49,375 nt of DNA from Caldilineales bacterium. Its GTDB lineage: Bacteria; Chloroflexota; Anaerolineae; Caldilineales; Caldilineaceae. The stretch is taken from the NCBI GenBank assembly GCA_012271135.1, contig JAAXGZ010000062.1, forward strand, positions 1-49,375. The letters run 5' to 3'. Every line of letters begins with the position of its first letter. The stretch's first letter is position 1. The translations under genes were made by a program, and so were the position numbers. The notes beneath the pieces are model-generated. The model had not been told where the DNA came from. It saw only the letters and a program-made list of their open reading frames with translations, and ran no database searches. This document shows, in pieces, positions 17,024 to 26,092 of this stretch.

Positions 17024-18223
17024 TCAGGTTTGTCCGGTAGTAACAGCGACTGCCACGCGTCGGGTGTTGACCGCACCTGCAGGATGCGGTCGACCACATC
17101 CGTCGGCGGACCATCCCGGTACCAGACTGCCTCGATTCGGTTTCGGTGTGCTGTCGCCAGTTCCGACCCCAGATGCGCGCAGCAGCAGGTCGATGGCCAT
17201 GCCTGTCCGTTCCTGAGCGAGCCGGTTTCGTTCCTGCACTGCCTGGTCCCGTTCCTGGGCGAGCCGATCGTTTTCCTGCACGACCCGGTCCCGTTCGATC
17301 TCGGCATCGGTTTCATGGTCGCGCCAACGAGACTCCGCAGTATCCCACCACTGGAAGCGGGGCGGCGGCCGGTACCCTTCCGGCAACTTGCGAAACTCCT
17401 CGGCGTTCTCTCGCACGTCCGGCAAGAAACGGATGTACGTACCGAACACGTCGCTCCAGTGCCGATCCGGATCCGACGCGGACCGTTTCGGCTCAGGGGC
17501 CATCTGTCGGTAGATCCCGCCCTCCAGCCGGTACAACGGCAGCTCCAGGGGCGAACCCGGTCGCCGCTTGTCACCAAGGTCGTAGACCAGGTACTCGTGA
17601 ACTCCCAGGGCCTCGTAAAGCCGCCGCTTGTCGCCCAGGTCCCGTGCTGCCGTGGATTCGGACAGGATTTCCAGCACCAACTCGGGAACGGGATTGTCGG
17701 GTCTGGGCCGGCGGTCCAGGTCGTGGTCATCCAGCAGCTCCTCCTCCGACGGCATCACAATCAAATCGGGCTTGATGGTGTTCGACGGGCGGCCCTGCCG
17801 GGTTCGCAGCCCCAAGTTCTCGGCGATTTCCTCCACGAAACCGCAGCGGTTCTGGTACACCACACGGTGGCCGAATCGGTCCTGGACGGTGTCGCGCATG
17901 TGCAGTTCAATAGCCTGTGGTCGGGTATCCTCCCGGTACTGCACGCCATCCTCGTCGAATTCAAGCAGATCGATTGCCCTGGGGCCATAGTCGGGGTTGG
18001 TCGTCCAATCATGGTCGTACTCGTGGGCGACATCGTAGGCGTAGCGCGGATCGTAGTGGGCCAGATCCTCCAGGTCGCGCTGCCACTCATCCAGATGGTC
18101 CAGCCGCCAAGCAATCCTCTTCTCCCGCGCCGCGCGCGTCATGGTTGGGTCGGCGTACTGGTCCCGCACGCGTCCGTTGGGTGTCGCCTGTATTCGTTCC
18201 CGTTCCCCAATGACGGTTGCCAT
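17024..18223 (-). CDS. Uma2 family (DUF820) putative endonuclease, C-terminus possibly frameshifted
   Basis: This 399-residue protein has a Uma2 restriction-endonuclease-like core: KPDLIVMPSEEEL, PELVLEILSES (catalytic E), DLGDKRRLYEALGVHEYLVYD (catalytic K region). A charged repetitive coiled coil (QERDQAVQERNRLAQER) follows near residue 320. After LLLRA, the better protein-like continuation is in another frame (GSELATAHRNRIEAVW, PPTDVVDRILQV), ending at 16990, which suggests a one-base deletion near 17175. Uma2 proteins are abundant in cyanobacteria and Chloroflexota; their function is unproven. A decayed copy of this gene's start lies at 28677-28828. Confidence 0.75.
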   Translation of the reverse strand: MATVIGERERIQATPNGRVRDQYADPTMTRAAREKRIAWRLDHLDEWQRDLEDLAHYDPRYAYDVAHEYDHDWTTNPDYGPRAIDLLEFDEDGVQYREDTRPQAIELHMRDTVQDRFGHRVVYQNRCGFVEEIAENLGLRTRQGRPSNTIKPDLIVMPSEEELLDDHDLDRRPRPDNPVPELVLEILSESTAARDLGDKRRLYEALGVHEYLVYDLGDKRRPGSPLELPLYRLEGGIYRQMAPEPKRSASDPDRHWSDVFGTYIRFLPDVRENAEEFRKLPEGYRPPPRFQWWDTAESRWRDHETDAEIERDRVVQENDRLAQERDQAVQERNRLAQERTGMAIDLLLRASGVGTGDSTPKPNRGSLVPGWSADGCGRPHPAGAVNTRRVAVAVTTGQT

Positions 18224-18644
18224 GGCATTCCCTGCGTGTGCCGTTGCCGAATTCTACTCCGGCCGAAGGAGAGCGGCCGGGACATGCGGCCTGATCGCAA
18301 GGCACCGGCCGAGATGGAAGGGACATCTCAAGGTTTGAGGCTCGCGAAACGGTTCCATGGCCCGCCCTTCGCACACCACATCACGCGTGCCAACCTTGGA
18401 AAGGAATCGGGGAGGCGGAGTTGCTCGGAGGTATGTCCATGCGCCTGGACAGGATCTCGCAAGGCGTTTTCGGCAACGTGGATGTGGTTGGTTGCAGGTT
18501 CAGAGTGTGCCGACGAAGCCGAGACAGACACTACCGTCCCACAGTCGAGCGGGTGGTGCTTCAACCAGGACACCAGCAGTCACCCAGCCAAGTCAACTTT
18601 ACTCAACTCGAAATCCACGAGAGTAGGTGGCAAATGCCTCTTGC
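18224..18644. other. Intergenic region upstream of the toxin-antitoxin pair
   Basis: The 421 bases between the minus-strand Uma2 start and the palindrome upstream of the antitoxin show no supported gene. The region should hold the divergent promoters. Open frames crossing it lack protein similarity. Confidence 0.4.
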
Positions 18645-18668
18645 GCCTGCATTGTATACAATGCAGGC
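18645..18668. promoter_or_regulatory. 24-bp perfect palindrome, likely autoregulatory operator
   Basis: Half-site GCCTGCATTGTA is repeated as its exact reverse complement with no spacer. The site lies 31 bases before the antitoxin ATG, and its centre, TTGTATACAAT, contains -10-like hexamers. FitA-type ribbon-helix-helix antitoxins bind inverted repeats in their own promoter, so this is probably the FitAB operator. A further partial repeat (GCAGGCATTGCAGGC) follows. Confidence 0.75.
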
Positions 18669-18699
18669 ATTGCAGGCTTTATTTTCCGCAGGGGGTACG

Positions 18700-18945
18700 A
18701 TGGCCAGCCTTACGGTACGTGGCATCGAGACCGATCTGAAACGCAGGTTGCGCATCCAGGCTGCGGAGAATGGTCGCTCGATGGAAGAGGAGGTCCGGGT
18801 TATTCTGAGACGAGCACTCAATCAGTCAACGACCACGCCGGAAAACCTGGCCCGTGCGATCCAGACCCGTTTTGAACCGCTGGGTGGCGTTGAACTGGAG
18901 CTGCCGGCCCGTACGCCCATGCGTCCCCCGGCCTCATTCGACTAG
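18700..18945 (+). CDS. FitA-like ribbon-helix-helix antitoxin
   Basis: This 81-residue protein has a typical FitA/Phd-like start, ASLTVRGIETDLKRRLRIQA, then AENGRSMEEEVRVILRRAL, which forms the beta strand plus two helices of the RHH DNA-binding fold. The C-terminal tail (LELPARTPMRPPASFD) would neutralise the toxin. GGGGG at 18691-18695 supports the ATG at 18700; longer upstream frames cross the operator and are rejected. Its stop is 7-10 bases before the toxin start, so the two are translationally coupled. Confidence 0.88.
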   Translation: MASLTVRGIETDLKRRLRIQAAENGRSMEEEVRVILRRALNQSTTTPENLARAIQTRFEPLGGVELELPARTPMRPPASFD

Positions 18946-18954
18946 GAGGCCATG

Positions 18955-19374
18955 ATGATCCTCTTGGACACGAATGTGGTATCGGAGCTGATGCGTCCCC
19001 GTCCCGAGGCCGCAGTAGTGGATTGGATGGGCGCGCAGGCCAGTCTGAACCTCTACGTGTCCACCGTCAGTGAAGCCGAGTTGCGATATGGCCTCGCATT
19101 ATTGCCGGCAGGGGCACGCCGCAATCGGATGCAGGACGAGGTTGATGGCATGCTGCGGGAAGATTTTGCCGGTCGGATTCTGTCCTTTAACCGGGAGGCC
19201 GCGCGGGCGTACGCGGTGGTAGGGGCTACTCGGCGCATGGCGGGGTGGCCCATCTCCCACGCCGATTGCCAAATCGCCGCAATTGCCCTCTCCCTGGATG
19301 CCGCGGTGGCAACCCGAAACGTGAACGATTTCACGCATTGCGGGATTGACGTAGTGAATCCCTGGACCGCTTGA
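18955..19374 (+). CDS. FitB/VapC-type PIN-domain ribonuclease toxin
   Basis: This 139-residue PIN domain has the acidic residues in place: Asp in ILLDTNVVSEL, Glu in VSEAELRYGL, Asp in PISHADCQIAAIA, and Asn/Asp in ATRNVNDF. These coordinate magnesium for RNA cleavage. It starts just after the antitoxin; AGGAGG at 18944-18949 favours the second ATG (18955) over 18952. The toxin's RNA target is unknown. The 3' end lies 11 bases from the convergent end of the broken restriction gene. Confidence 0.9.
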   Translation: MILLDTNVVSELMRPRPEAAVVDWMGAQASLNLYVSTVSEAELRYGLALLPAGARRNRMQDEVDGMLREDFAGRILSFNREAARAYAVVGATRRMAGWPISHADCQIAAIALSLDAAVATRNVNDFTHCGIDVVNPWTA

Positions 19375-21951
19375 TGTGGCTCTCATCACACCGCTGCACG
19401 GGAGCGTTTCAGATTGAGAGCCAGGAGTGCCGCAAGCGTATCGTCCTTTGAGATGTCGACAGGCCACCCGTACGCCTCCGCGACAGCAGCATCCAAGGTT
19501 TCGTGGGCATGGGACAACCACGCGGGCCGTGCGTTGTAAAGCTTGGTCAACGTCCGTTGCTTGAGTGCAGTAGCTGATTCGGCGTTGCAGGGAACCGGTC
19601 GCCTTGGATAACCGGGTACGGGTTCGTCAACCCACTTCACCCATTCGGGCGGATTCAACCAGCGGTCGCGCAGTGTGGTCAGGTTCCTGGCAGCATCGGC
19701 GATGGCGATCGCTCGGGGATCCGAGGCATAGTCGGCGGCTGGAACGTTGGGTTCGAGGCCTGCTGGGAGTGGGAATGTTTGGAAGGTTGTAGTCGTTGAG
19801 TAGACCGGATCGTTGCCCTTTCCCATCCATGCTCCCATCCGTAAGGACCAAGCTTCGTGGAAATGGCTGTGCAGAATGCCAAACGCAGTGTCATCGTCTC
19901 GTGCGATGACAATCAACCGGTGGTCCGGACACGAACCCCTTTCCAGTCAGGCAAACACTCTATGCTTCGACACTTCGGGGGTAACGATGAACTGCGGCAA
20001 TTCTCGAATCGTGCGCTACATGACCGCACGCGGTCGGGCGTGCAACCACCAGTTTTCCCTTCGACTCTTGTCTTTGTTCTGCTTCCGCTTGAGCAGGACT
20101 TTGTCCACGACTTGAGCAAACGGTGCTTCGTAGAGTGCTGCCTCCAATTCGCTCATGGAAGAGCCGAAGTCAATGATCCAACGGTCTGGCGATCTTCCCA
20201 TTAGGTTGGCTGCGTTGACCAGTGGTTTCAGTACGTCGGCGTTGGTCCTGCCATTTGGGTTGGCTGGAAGTTGCAGCCATTCCCGTGCCAACTCACCACA
20301 CAGGTCAAAGGCTCCGGCCTTGGTGTTCTCCCGGAATGTAACACCCGAGTTGCCTGCCAGCCCAGCCGCTTGAGTGAGGTCAAACCTGTCAGCGGTCAGG
20401 TCCGCATGAATATGGGAAACAGACTGTCCATTCAGTTTGGAGACGTGTTTACCGCCGACCGGCAAACTTCCAAAACAAATCTGCGAAACACGTACGGCTG
20501 CACCGTCCAAAATCCAGGGTTCGTCAGGCCAGGTATCGAATATCGTGCCCTGTTGCACGATGCGATCCAGTACTGTACGGTTGCTGCCATCCCGTATCGA
20601 ATTGGTCGCGACCAACCCAGTTCCATTTGCTCGGCCTTCGGCCAGCTCTTGGGCAGATTTGGCGAACCAATAACAGACCAGGTCGGCACCTCCCGGGACT
20701 CGATTCCTGTACAGTTGGCGCAGGCTGTCAACATAGTCGTCCCCCAGTCGGTCGAGCATGAGATTCGCTCCCAAGAACGGAGGATTGCCCACAATCACGT
20801 CTGCCTTGGGCCACTCGCTTTCGGTTCTGTCCGAGTTCATGAGTGCATCTCGGCACTCAATGGTGTCGAGGGGTTTCAGGATGGGGTTTGTGGAAACAGC
20901 GAAGCCATTACGTTGCATCCACTGGATTTCCCCGATCCACACGGACACACGGGCCAGTTCGGCAGCGTAGGGGTTGATCTCGATGCCCTTGACGTTTTGG
21001 GGTCCGATGAAGCGCAGTCCCGGTGCCAGACCCAAAGCCTCCGCCTCCAGTTGCACAAGGTGTTCCAGATCCTTGAGTGCATTGAGGGCCAGATAGAGGA
21101 AGTTGCCCGATCCGCACGCCGGATCCAGAACCGTGAACTTCCTGAGGCGCTCCAGAAAGGTGTTGAGCGTACTGTCCGCCCGCGGTGCCGGTTGCGGGTC
21201 GATGACGTCTTGGCCGCTTCGGCCCGCGCCAGGTGTTGCTCAATGTTCTCCTTGGTCGTTTTCCACTCCGTCATCCAGGGGGCAGTGACTACTGGCTCGA
21301 TGATCCTCATGATCTGGTCGCGATCCGTGTAGTGCGCCCCCAGTTGGGAACGCTTGTCGGGGTCGAGGCCGCGCTCGAACAGGGTGCCCAGGATGGCAGG
21401 ATCGATGTCCGCCCAATCTAAGGTGGCCGTTTGCACCGTGGCGATTTCGTCTTTGTCTAGGGGCAGGGCAGTGTCGTCATCGAACAATCCGCCGTTGAAC
21501 CAGGCCACCGATTCGAACCCTACTTCACTGCCGACTGCCATCGCGTAGAAAAGTTGCTGCGCATAGGGAACGAATCTTTCGGGTGTCTGGACCGCCCGTT
21601 CCAGCATGCGCGTGAACATGTTATCCGGCAACAAGCCCACGTCTTCGGCAAACATGCAGAACACGAGCCGATTCACGAACTGAGCAACTATCCTGGGATC
21701 TTCGCCGCGGTCGCGCAATGACTGGGCCAGGGCAGCGAATGTGGTTGCGGTTTGTTCGGTGAGGGTCTGACGGCTGACACCCGGCCGCAGACGCTCGGGA
21801 TCCGACATTGCCCACTTGAGCTTGTTCCGCACTTCGGCGCGGGCCAAGTCCTCCAGCTCGAACTCATGGGGCTCGCTGACACTATTGGTCCAGTTGGTGC
21901 GGATACGGAACCGCACCATGTCCGAGACGATCAGCAGGGGTGGATTCTCAA

Positions 21952-21961
21952 GGGCTAGGGC
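21952..21961 (+). repeat. Target-site duplication, left copy
   Basis: GGGCTAGGGC lies directly before the left end of the IS4-family element and is repeated at 23384-23393. Removing the element and one copy rejoins the interrupted gene in frame as RQYALALENPP. Confidence 0.85.
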
Positions 21962-23383
21962 CAATACTGTCTATTTAGAATGAAAAGCGTGTATCATGAC
22001 GGGGTCTGTCCTTCCCTTCCGGAGTTGTCCCCATGGCGCGTACCGCGGCCACCCTGCCGGGCGGCCCCCGGCTGTCGGACCACCTGAGCCTCGGCGTGCT
22101 GGCCCACATCTTTCCGCGTTCGGCGGTGCGGGCCTCGCTGGCGGCCTGCGGGCGCACGAGCCGGCGGCGGCGGGACCTGCCGGCGGAGGTGATGGTCTAC
22201 TTCGTGCTGGCCCTGGGGCTGTTCCGCTCGGTGTCGACGCGGGAGGTGCTGCGCTGCCTGGCGGAGGGTCTGCGCTGGCTGGGGACGGGGCCCCTGCGGC
22301 TGGCCGGGCGGGCGGCCCTGTCGCAGGCTCGCAAGCGTCTGGGGGTGGAACCCCTGCAGGAGTTGCGGCGGCGTTGCGTGCGGGCGCGGGCAACGGCGGC
22401 GACGCCGGGGGCGGCCTACCGGGGCCTGCTGCTGCGGGCCTGGGACGGGACCACCCTGGACGTGCCGGACGAGGCGGTCAACCGGGACGCCTTCGGCCAG
22501 CCCGGGGCCTCCCGGGGCGAGGCCGCCTTTCCGCAGGTGCGGCTGACGGCCCTGGTCGAGGTGGGCACGCGTGTCCCGCTGGCCTGGGCCCAGGGCCCCT
22601 ACCGGGAGTCGGAGGCGGCGCAGGCGCAAAGCCTGCACGACCAGCTGGCCCCGGGCCAGCTGCTGCTGGCCGACCGCGGCTACCTGGAGAAGGACCACTG
22701 GCACCAGGCCGCGGCCACGGGCGCGCAACTGCTCTGGCGCGCCCGGCGCAACACCGCCCTGCCCGTGGACCGGGTCCTGGCGGACGGCTCCTACCGCAGC
22801 TGCTACGGGGACGGCCCCGTGCGCGTGGTCGAGTACGCCCTGGCCGAGGCTCCCGACGAGACCTACCGCCTGGTGACCACGCTGCAGGACCCGGAAACGG
22901 CCCCGGCCGCGGAACTGGCCGCCCTCTACCACGAGCGCTGGGAAATCGAGACCGCCTACGACGAACTCAAGACCCACATGCTGGGCCCCCGCCCCAACCT
23001 GCGCAGCAAGACCCCCGACCTGGTCCGGCAGGAAGTGGAGGGCCTCCTGCTGGCCTATCATGCCGTGCGCGCCTTCCTGGCCGAAGCCGCCGACACGGAC
23101 AACCTCGACCCCGACGACCTCTCCTTCGTGCACGCCGTCCGGGTGGTCCGCCGCCGGCTCCCGAATCCCGGCCCCCGTCGCCGCTCGCGGATCGCCCGCG
23201 TCCGGGACCTGGGCCGCGAAATCCTGGGGGAGCGGGTGGTCTCCCGCCGCGGCCGGCGCCGTCCCCGCGGGGTCAAGCGCAAAATGAGCAACGATCCCGT
23301 CCGGCGGTCCGGTCCCCTGGACCGCCGACGCCACGCCTGGATCCCCTTGATCCTGGCTCCGGCGTGCTAACTAGACAGTATTG
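21962..23383 (+). mobile_element. IS4-family insertion sequence, 1422 bp, apparently complete
   Basis: The ends are imperfect inverted repeats beginning CAATACTGTCTA (12 exact bases, about 16 of 18 over the longer span). A 10-bp direct duplication flanks the element, and one transposase gene fills it. Its extremely GC-rich coding sequence contrasts with the surrounding gene. If the first and last C/G are counted as part of the ends, the duplication becomes 8 bp. Confidence 0.88.
22033..23370 (+). CDS. IS4-family DDE transposase
   Basis: This 445-residue transposase has the catalytic triad Asp138 (AWDGTTLDVPD), Asp214 (LLLADRGYL) and Glu306. The IS4 signature Y-x2-R-x3-E-x6-K is complete from Tyr299 to Lys313. 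N-terminal residues 30-120 carry the usual helical region (VMVYFVLALGLF, LSQARKRLG). The ATG lies 71 bases inside the left end and the stop is 13 bases before the right end. No lesion is seen, so it may be active. It catalyses cut-and-paste transposition of the element. Confidence 0.93.
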   Translation: MARTAATLPGGPRLSDHLSLGVLAHIFPRSAVRASLAACGRTSRRRRDLPAEVMVYFVLALGLFRSVSTREVLRCLAEGLRWLGTGPLRLAGRAALSQARKRLGVEPLQELRRRCVRARATAATPGAAYRGLLLRAWDGTTLDVPDEAVNRDAFGQPGASRGEAAFPQVRLTALVEVGTRVPLAWAQGPYRESEAAQAQSLHDQLAPGQLLLADRGYLEKDHWHQAAATGAQLLWRARRNTALPVDRVLADGSYRSCYGDGPVRVVEYALAEAPDETYRLVTTLQDPETAPAAELAALYHERWEIETAYDELKTHMLGPRPNLRSKTPDLVRQEVEGLLLAYHAVRAFLAEAADTDNLDPDDLSFVHAVRVVRRRLPNPGPRRRSRIARVRDLGREILGERVVSRRGRRRPRGVKRKMSNDPVRRSGPLDRRRHAWIPLILAPAC

Positions 23384-23393
23384 GGGCTAGGGC
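23384..23393 (+). repeat. Target-site duplication, right copy
   Basis: The second copy of GGGCTAGGGC directly follows the right end of the IS4-family element. It matches 21952-21961 exactly. Confidence 0.85.
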
Positions 23394-23765
23394 GTACTGT
23401 CGCAGCTGCTCAAAGGCCTTGTCGAGATTGGCATGCTGACCCTTGTACTCCCATGCAAAGTGGCCCTGCTTCCATACATCGGCCCATCCCGCCCTGCCAG
23501 AGTCCTTACGCGCACTGCGCTCGAAGCAGTAGGTTTGGCTGGTTGGGTCGGCTTCGGCCGGCGTGGGTTCACCCAGCAGGCGGCACAGGTCGATGAAGTG
23601 CTCCTGACTGCCGGATCGTTCCTTCAGCTCCGCCCCCCGCCACTTGGCGATGAAGGCGGCGGGTGTCATGGTTTCAATGGGGAAGGCTCCGGAGCTTGCC
23701 CGGCCGTCCACTTTGGGTGTGTTCTGGTCCAAGGCCCGATTGTCCCTGTCGCTTACGTCGTTCAT

Positions 23766-24544
23766 CGTCAAAGATCCGGGTTTTGCACGAGCATCTCAAG
23801 AGGAATGTTGTCCTAATGGCGCAACGAAACTTGATGGGGTTGGAACGGGTATTCGCAGTATCTGCATCATTACCGGACGCGGGACTGGTGCACGGCTGCG
23901 TTGTACGCTCGGCGGTAGCCTACTCGTCGCCGCCCGGTGCACTTTGGCTTCGACTGGTTTGAGACTTCGTGGCCGGGCATGGGTGCGAGAGCATGGCGGT
24001 CAATCAGGAGAGACTTGTCGCCCCAACAGTAAATGGTGGAAGACCTGACTGGCGGCCGTGCACACCTTTTCCTGTCGTTCGCACGGCCTGCGTCGCTACC
24101 GCAGCCGGATTCGCGATGCATGGATGACAGAGGGCTGTGACCGACATGGGCTGCCGACCCGTTTGGGCGAGGCCGCGCTGGTCGATGCCTTGGGCGACAT
24201 CCGCGCCTCACGGGGGACCGGGGTTCGATCAAACGAGCCCTATACGGAAGTGTACCCATGGGCATGAGGCGAAGTGCAAGCGCCTGTTTGCCCTGCTCGC
24301 GGCGCGAACTGGGCGGACAATGGGGACTGTTCCATCCGGCCTCGAGTTGCAGGGAAATGCAACCCGGCCCCTATCAACCGGGAGCGAAGTACCCGAAACC
24401 ATCCGGTTTGGAGGAACAGAACCGGGTGCTGACGTCAAGCTAGGGACGGGAGCCGGCTGGCCCCGGCGCGATGGCCGGCGAGTAGGGCGATGTGGATCGG
24501 GGCAGGCCGCACCGAGTGATGGCGGCCCACCCCAATCGGTACGT
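23766..24544. other. Gene-poor region
   Basis: The 779 bases between the start of the broken MmeI-like gene and the end of the second sugar-binding-protein gene contain several short open frames on both strands. None resembles a protein family I know, and none has a good ribosome site. It may hold further decayed sequence. I see no RNA gene. Confidence 0.45.
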
Positions 24545-26020
24545 TCAGGCCTCGGCCCTTTCGATGGCGTCCTTGGCAAACTGCTCCATGACCGGTTGGA
24601 ATTTGGCCATGGCCTCGTCGTAACTGAGGGTTCCGCCCAGCCATTCGCTGGTGATCCGCCAGTAGGTCGCGCCGTAGTCGAAGTGCATTGACGTCATGTG
24701 GATCGTGAGCAGGAATGTTTCACCCACATCGGGCTTGAACTGCTCCAGCTCGGGACGGCCTTGGGCGCAGAAGACGGCCGGCACGACGCCGCCGTGTTCG
24801 CGGCTCAGGCGGCCCTGACCCTCGCAGGATGTGAACAGCTTCATGAAGTCGACGCAGGGATCCAGGGTTCCGTTCCTGGTGGCCGTGGCCGTCATGGCGA
24901 TGGTGTTGTAGGCCCCGCCTGGATACTGGGTGGGGCCGCCCTGGCCAATCGTGGCCATGCGATCGAAGCAGAGTGGGAAGCGGGCGATGGCAAAGTCGAA
25001 TTCCCGCAACGGATCGTTCTGCATCACCGGATACGAGTTGCTGGTACTCCACCAGAAGGCGGCTTCGCCGCGCGCGAACAATGCCGACATTTCAGCTGAA
25101 GTCAGGCCCAGGAAGCCTTCGCTCCAGTACTGCGTCCAATCCTGCGCCATCTGGTGCATGGCCCGGAACTCCACGGAGTCGGCGGTCCAGTCGCCACGTT
25201 CGATGGCCTTGAAACGCTCGATGGACGTCACGAAGTCGTCGTTGTTGGTGTCCAGCACCGACCACTTACCCGTGGACTTGAGGAAGCCGGAAAGGGACGT
25301 GGTCTGGATCCAGTTCCAGTACGGGCTGACCCAGGCCAGCGACCAGGGGGTGTGGCCCGCGTCGGCAATGCGCTGAGAAATGCCCAGCATGTCGTCAAAG
25401 GTCCAGCGCGGGTCGATGATCTCCGACTCGAAGTCGACCCCGGACGCTTCCAGGATGTCCAGATTGCAGAAGATCTGTACTCCGTTGATGGCCTGCGGCA
25501 CGCCGTAGTAATGGCCGTCGATCATGCGGTTGCGGGCATCGAAGCCCGCGATGAAGGCATCCCGCCAGCGGTCACGACCCAGTTCGCCTTCGGGAATGTA
25601 TTGGTTGGGCTCCTCCACGTAGTCGTCGATGATGACCCAGTAGTCCGTGCCGATGTCCCGGTTCAGCCAGTTGTCCACGGCGTTCAGAATGTCGGGCATG
25701 GTGCCCGCGGCCTGCAGGGCCTTCACCCATTGCTCGATGCCTTCGCCGCCGGGACCCGCCACGAACTCCAGGGAGTACTCCGGATGCTCCGCTTCCCATT
25801 CGTCCGCCAGATTGCGGGCTTCAAACAGGTGGTCCAGACCTTCGCCGCGCGCCACTTCAGGCTGGAAGGTGCCTCCGACATAAAGTTCGATCGCCTGCCT
25901 GGCGGCGTCTGTACCGTCCCCCTGCGGCCCGGCGGGTTGCACACAGGCAGCCAGGCCTGCCAGGGCGGCGGCTCCGGACAGGCCCTGCAGGAATGTACGC
26001 CTGCTCAGCTGTGTTGTCAT
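24545..26020 (-). CDS. Sugar ABC transporter solute-binding lipoprotein (second system)
   Basis: This 491-residue binding protein has a twin-arginine-like signal, SRRTFLQGLSGAAALAG, and the lipobox LAAC, then an Ala/Gln-rich linker. The mature protein contains GIEQWVKALQAAGTMPDILN, WTFDDMLGISQRIADAG and GEAAFWWSTSNSYPVM, typical of sugar-binding proteins. A strong ribosome site, AGGAGGA, precedes the ATG. It is the last gene of an operon in the order permease-permease-binding protein, opposite to the first system, and shares only family-level similarity with it. Ligand unknown; an unlinked ATPase is needed. Confidence 0.9.
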   Translation of the reverse strand: MTTQLSRRTFLQGLSGAAALAGLAACVQPAGPQGDGTDAARQAIELYVGGTFQPEVARGEGLDHLFEARNLADEWEAEHPEYSLEFVAGPGGEGIEQWVKALQAAGTMPDILNAVDNWLNRDIGTDYWVIIDDYVEEPNQYIPEGELGRDRWRDAFIAGFDARNRMIDGHYYGVPQAINGVQIFCNLDILEASGVDFESEIIDPRWTFDDMLGISQRIADAGHTPWSLAWVSPYWNWIQTTSLSGFLKSTGKWSVLDTNNDDFVTSIERFKAIERGDWTADSVEFRAMHQMAQDWTQYWSEGFLGLTSAEMSALFARGEAAFWWSTSNSYPVMQNDPLREFDFAIARFPLCFDRMATIGQGGPTQYPGGAYNTIAMTATATRNGTLDPCVDFMKLFTSCEGQGRLSREHGGVVPAVFCAQGRPELEQFKPDVGETFLLTIHMTSMHFDYGATYWRITSEWLGGTLSYDEAMAKFQPVMEQFAKDAIERAEA

Positions 26021-26092
26021 TGCGATTTCCTCCTAAACTTCCGATGTTGCGAACAGGAATTCTAAGGCAAGGTTCGGGACCCCTTCGGCGGC

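Larger units (their letters stand above)
19386..23765 (-). pseudogene. MmeI-like type IIL restriction-methyltransferase, disrupted by an IS
   Basis: The pieces together form one MmeI-like enzyme. The N-terminus has FIAKWRG, HFIDLCRLLGEPTPAEADP and the nuclease motif D-x9-EYK (ADVW...WEYK). The gene is then split by an IS at 21962-23383 and resumes with ENPPLLIVSDM. The methyltransferase part has LDPACGSGNFLY (motif I) and VIVGNPPFLG (motif IV, adenine type). Its lesions are the IS, a one-base shift near 21208, a TAG at 20016-20018 and a TGA near 19952 (probably from Trp). After that the frame runs on through target-recognition-like sequence to ALNLKRSRAAV. The start may be 23765 or 23669. It is surely inactive. 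Confidence 0.88.

Noticed and set aside
16925..18739. 604-codon plus-strand open frame
   Set aside because: It is antisense to the Uma2 gene, runs across the toxin-antitoxin operator and antitoxin start, and shows no protein-like motifs.
24210..24245. GGTTCGATC tRNA T-loop-like sequence
   Set aside because: The flanking bases do not form a T stem, and no anticodon or acceptor arm is present.
24137..24691. 184-codon plus-strand frame
   Set aside because: It overlaps the end of the second sugar-binding-protein gene in antisense and shows no motifs.
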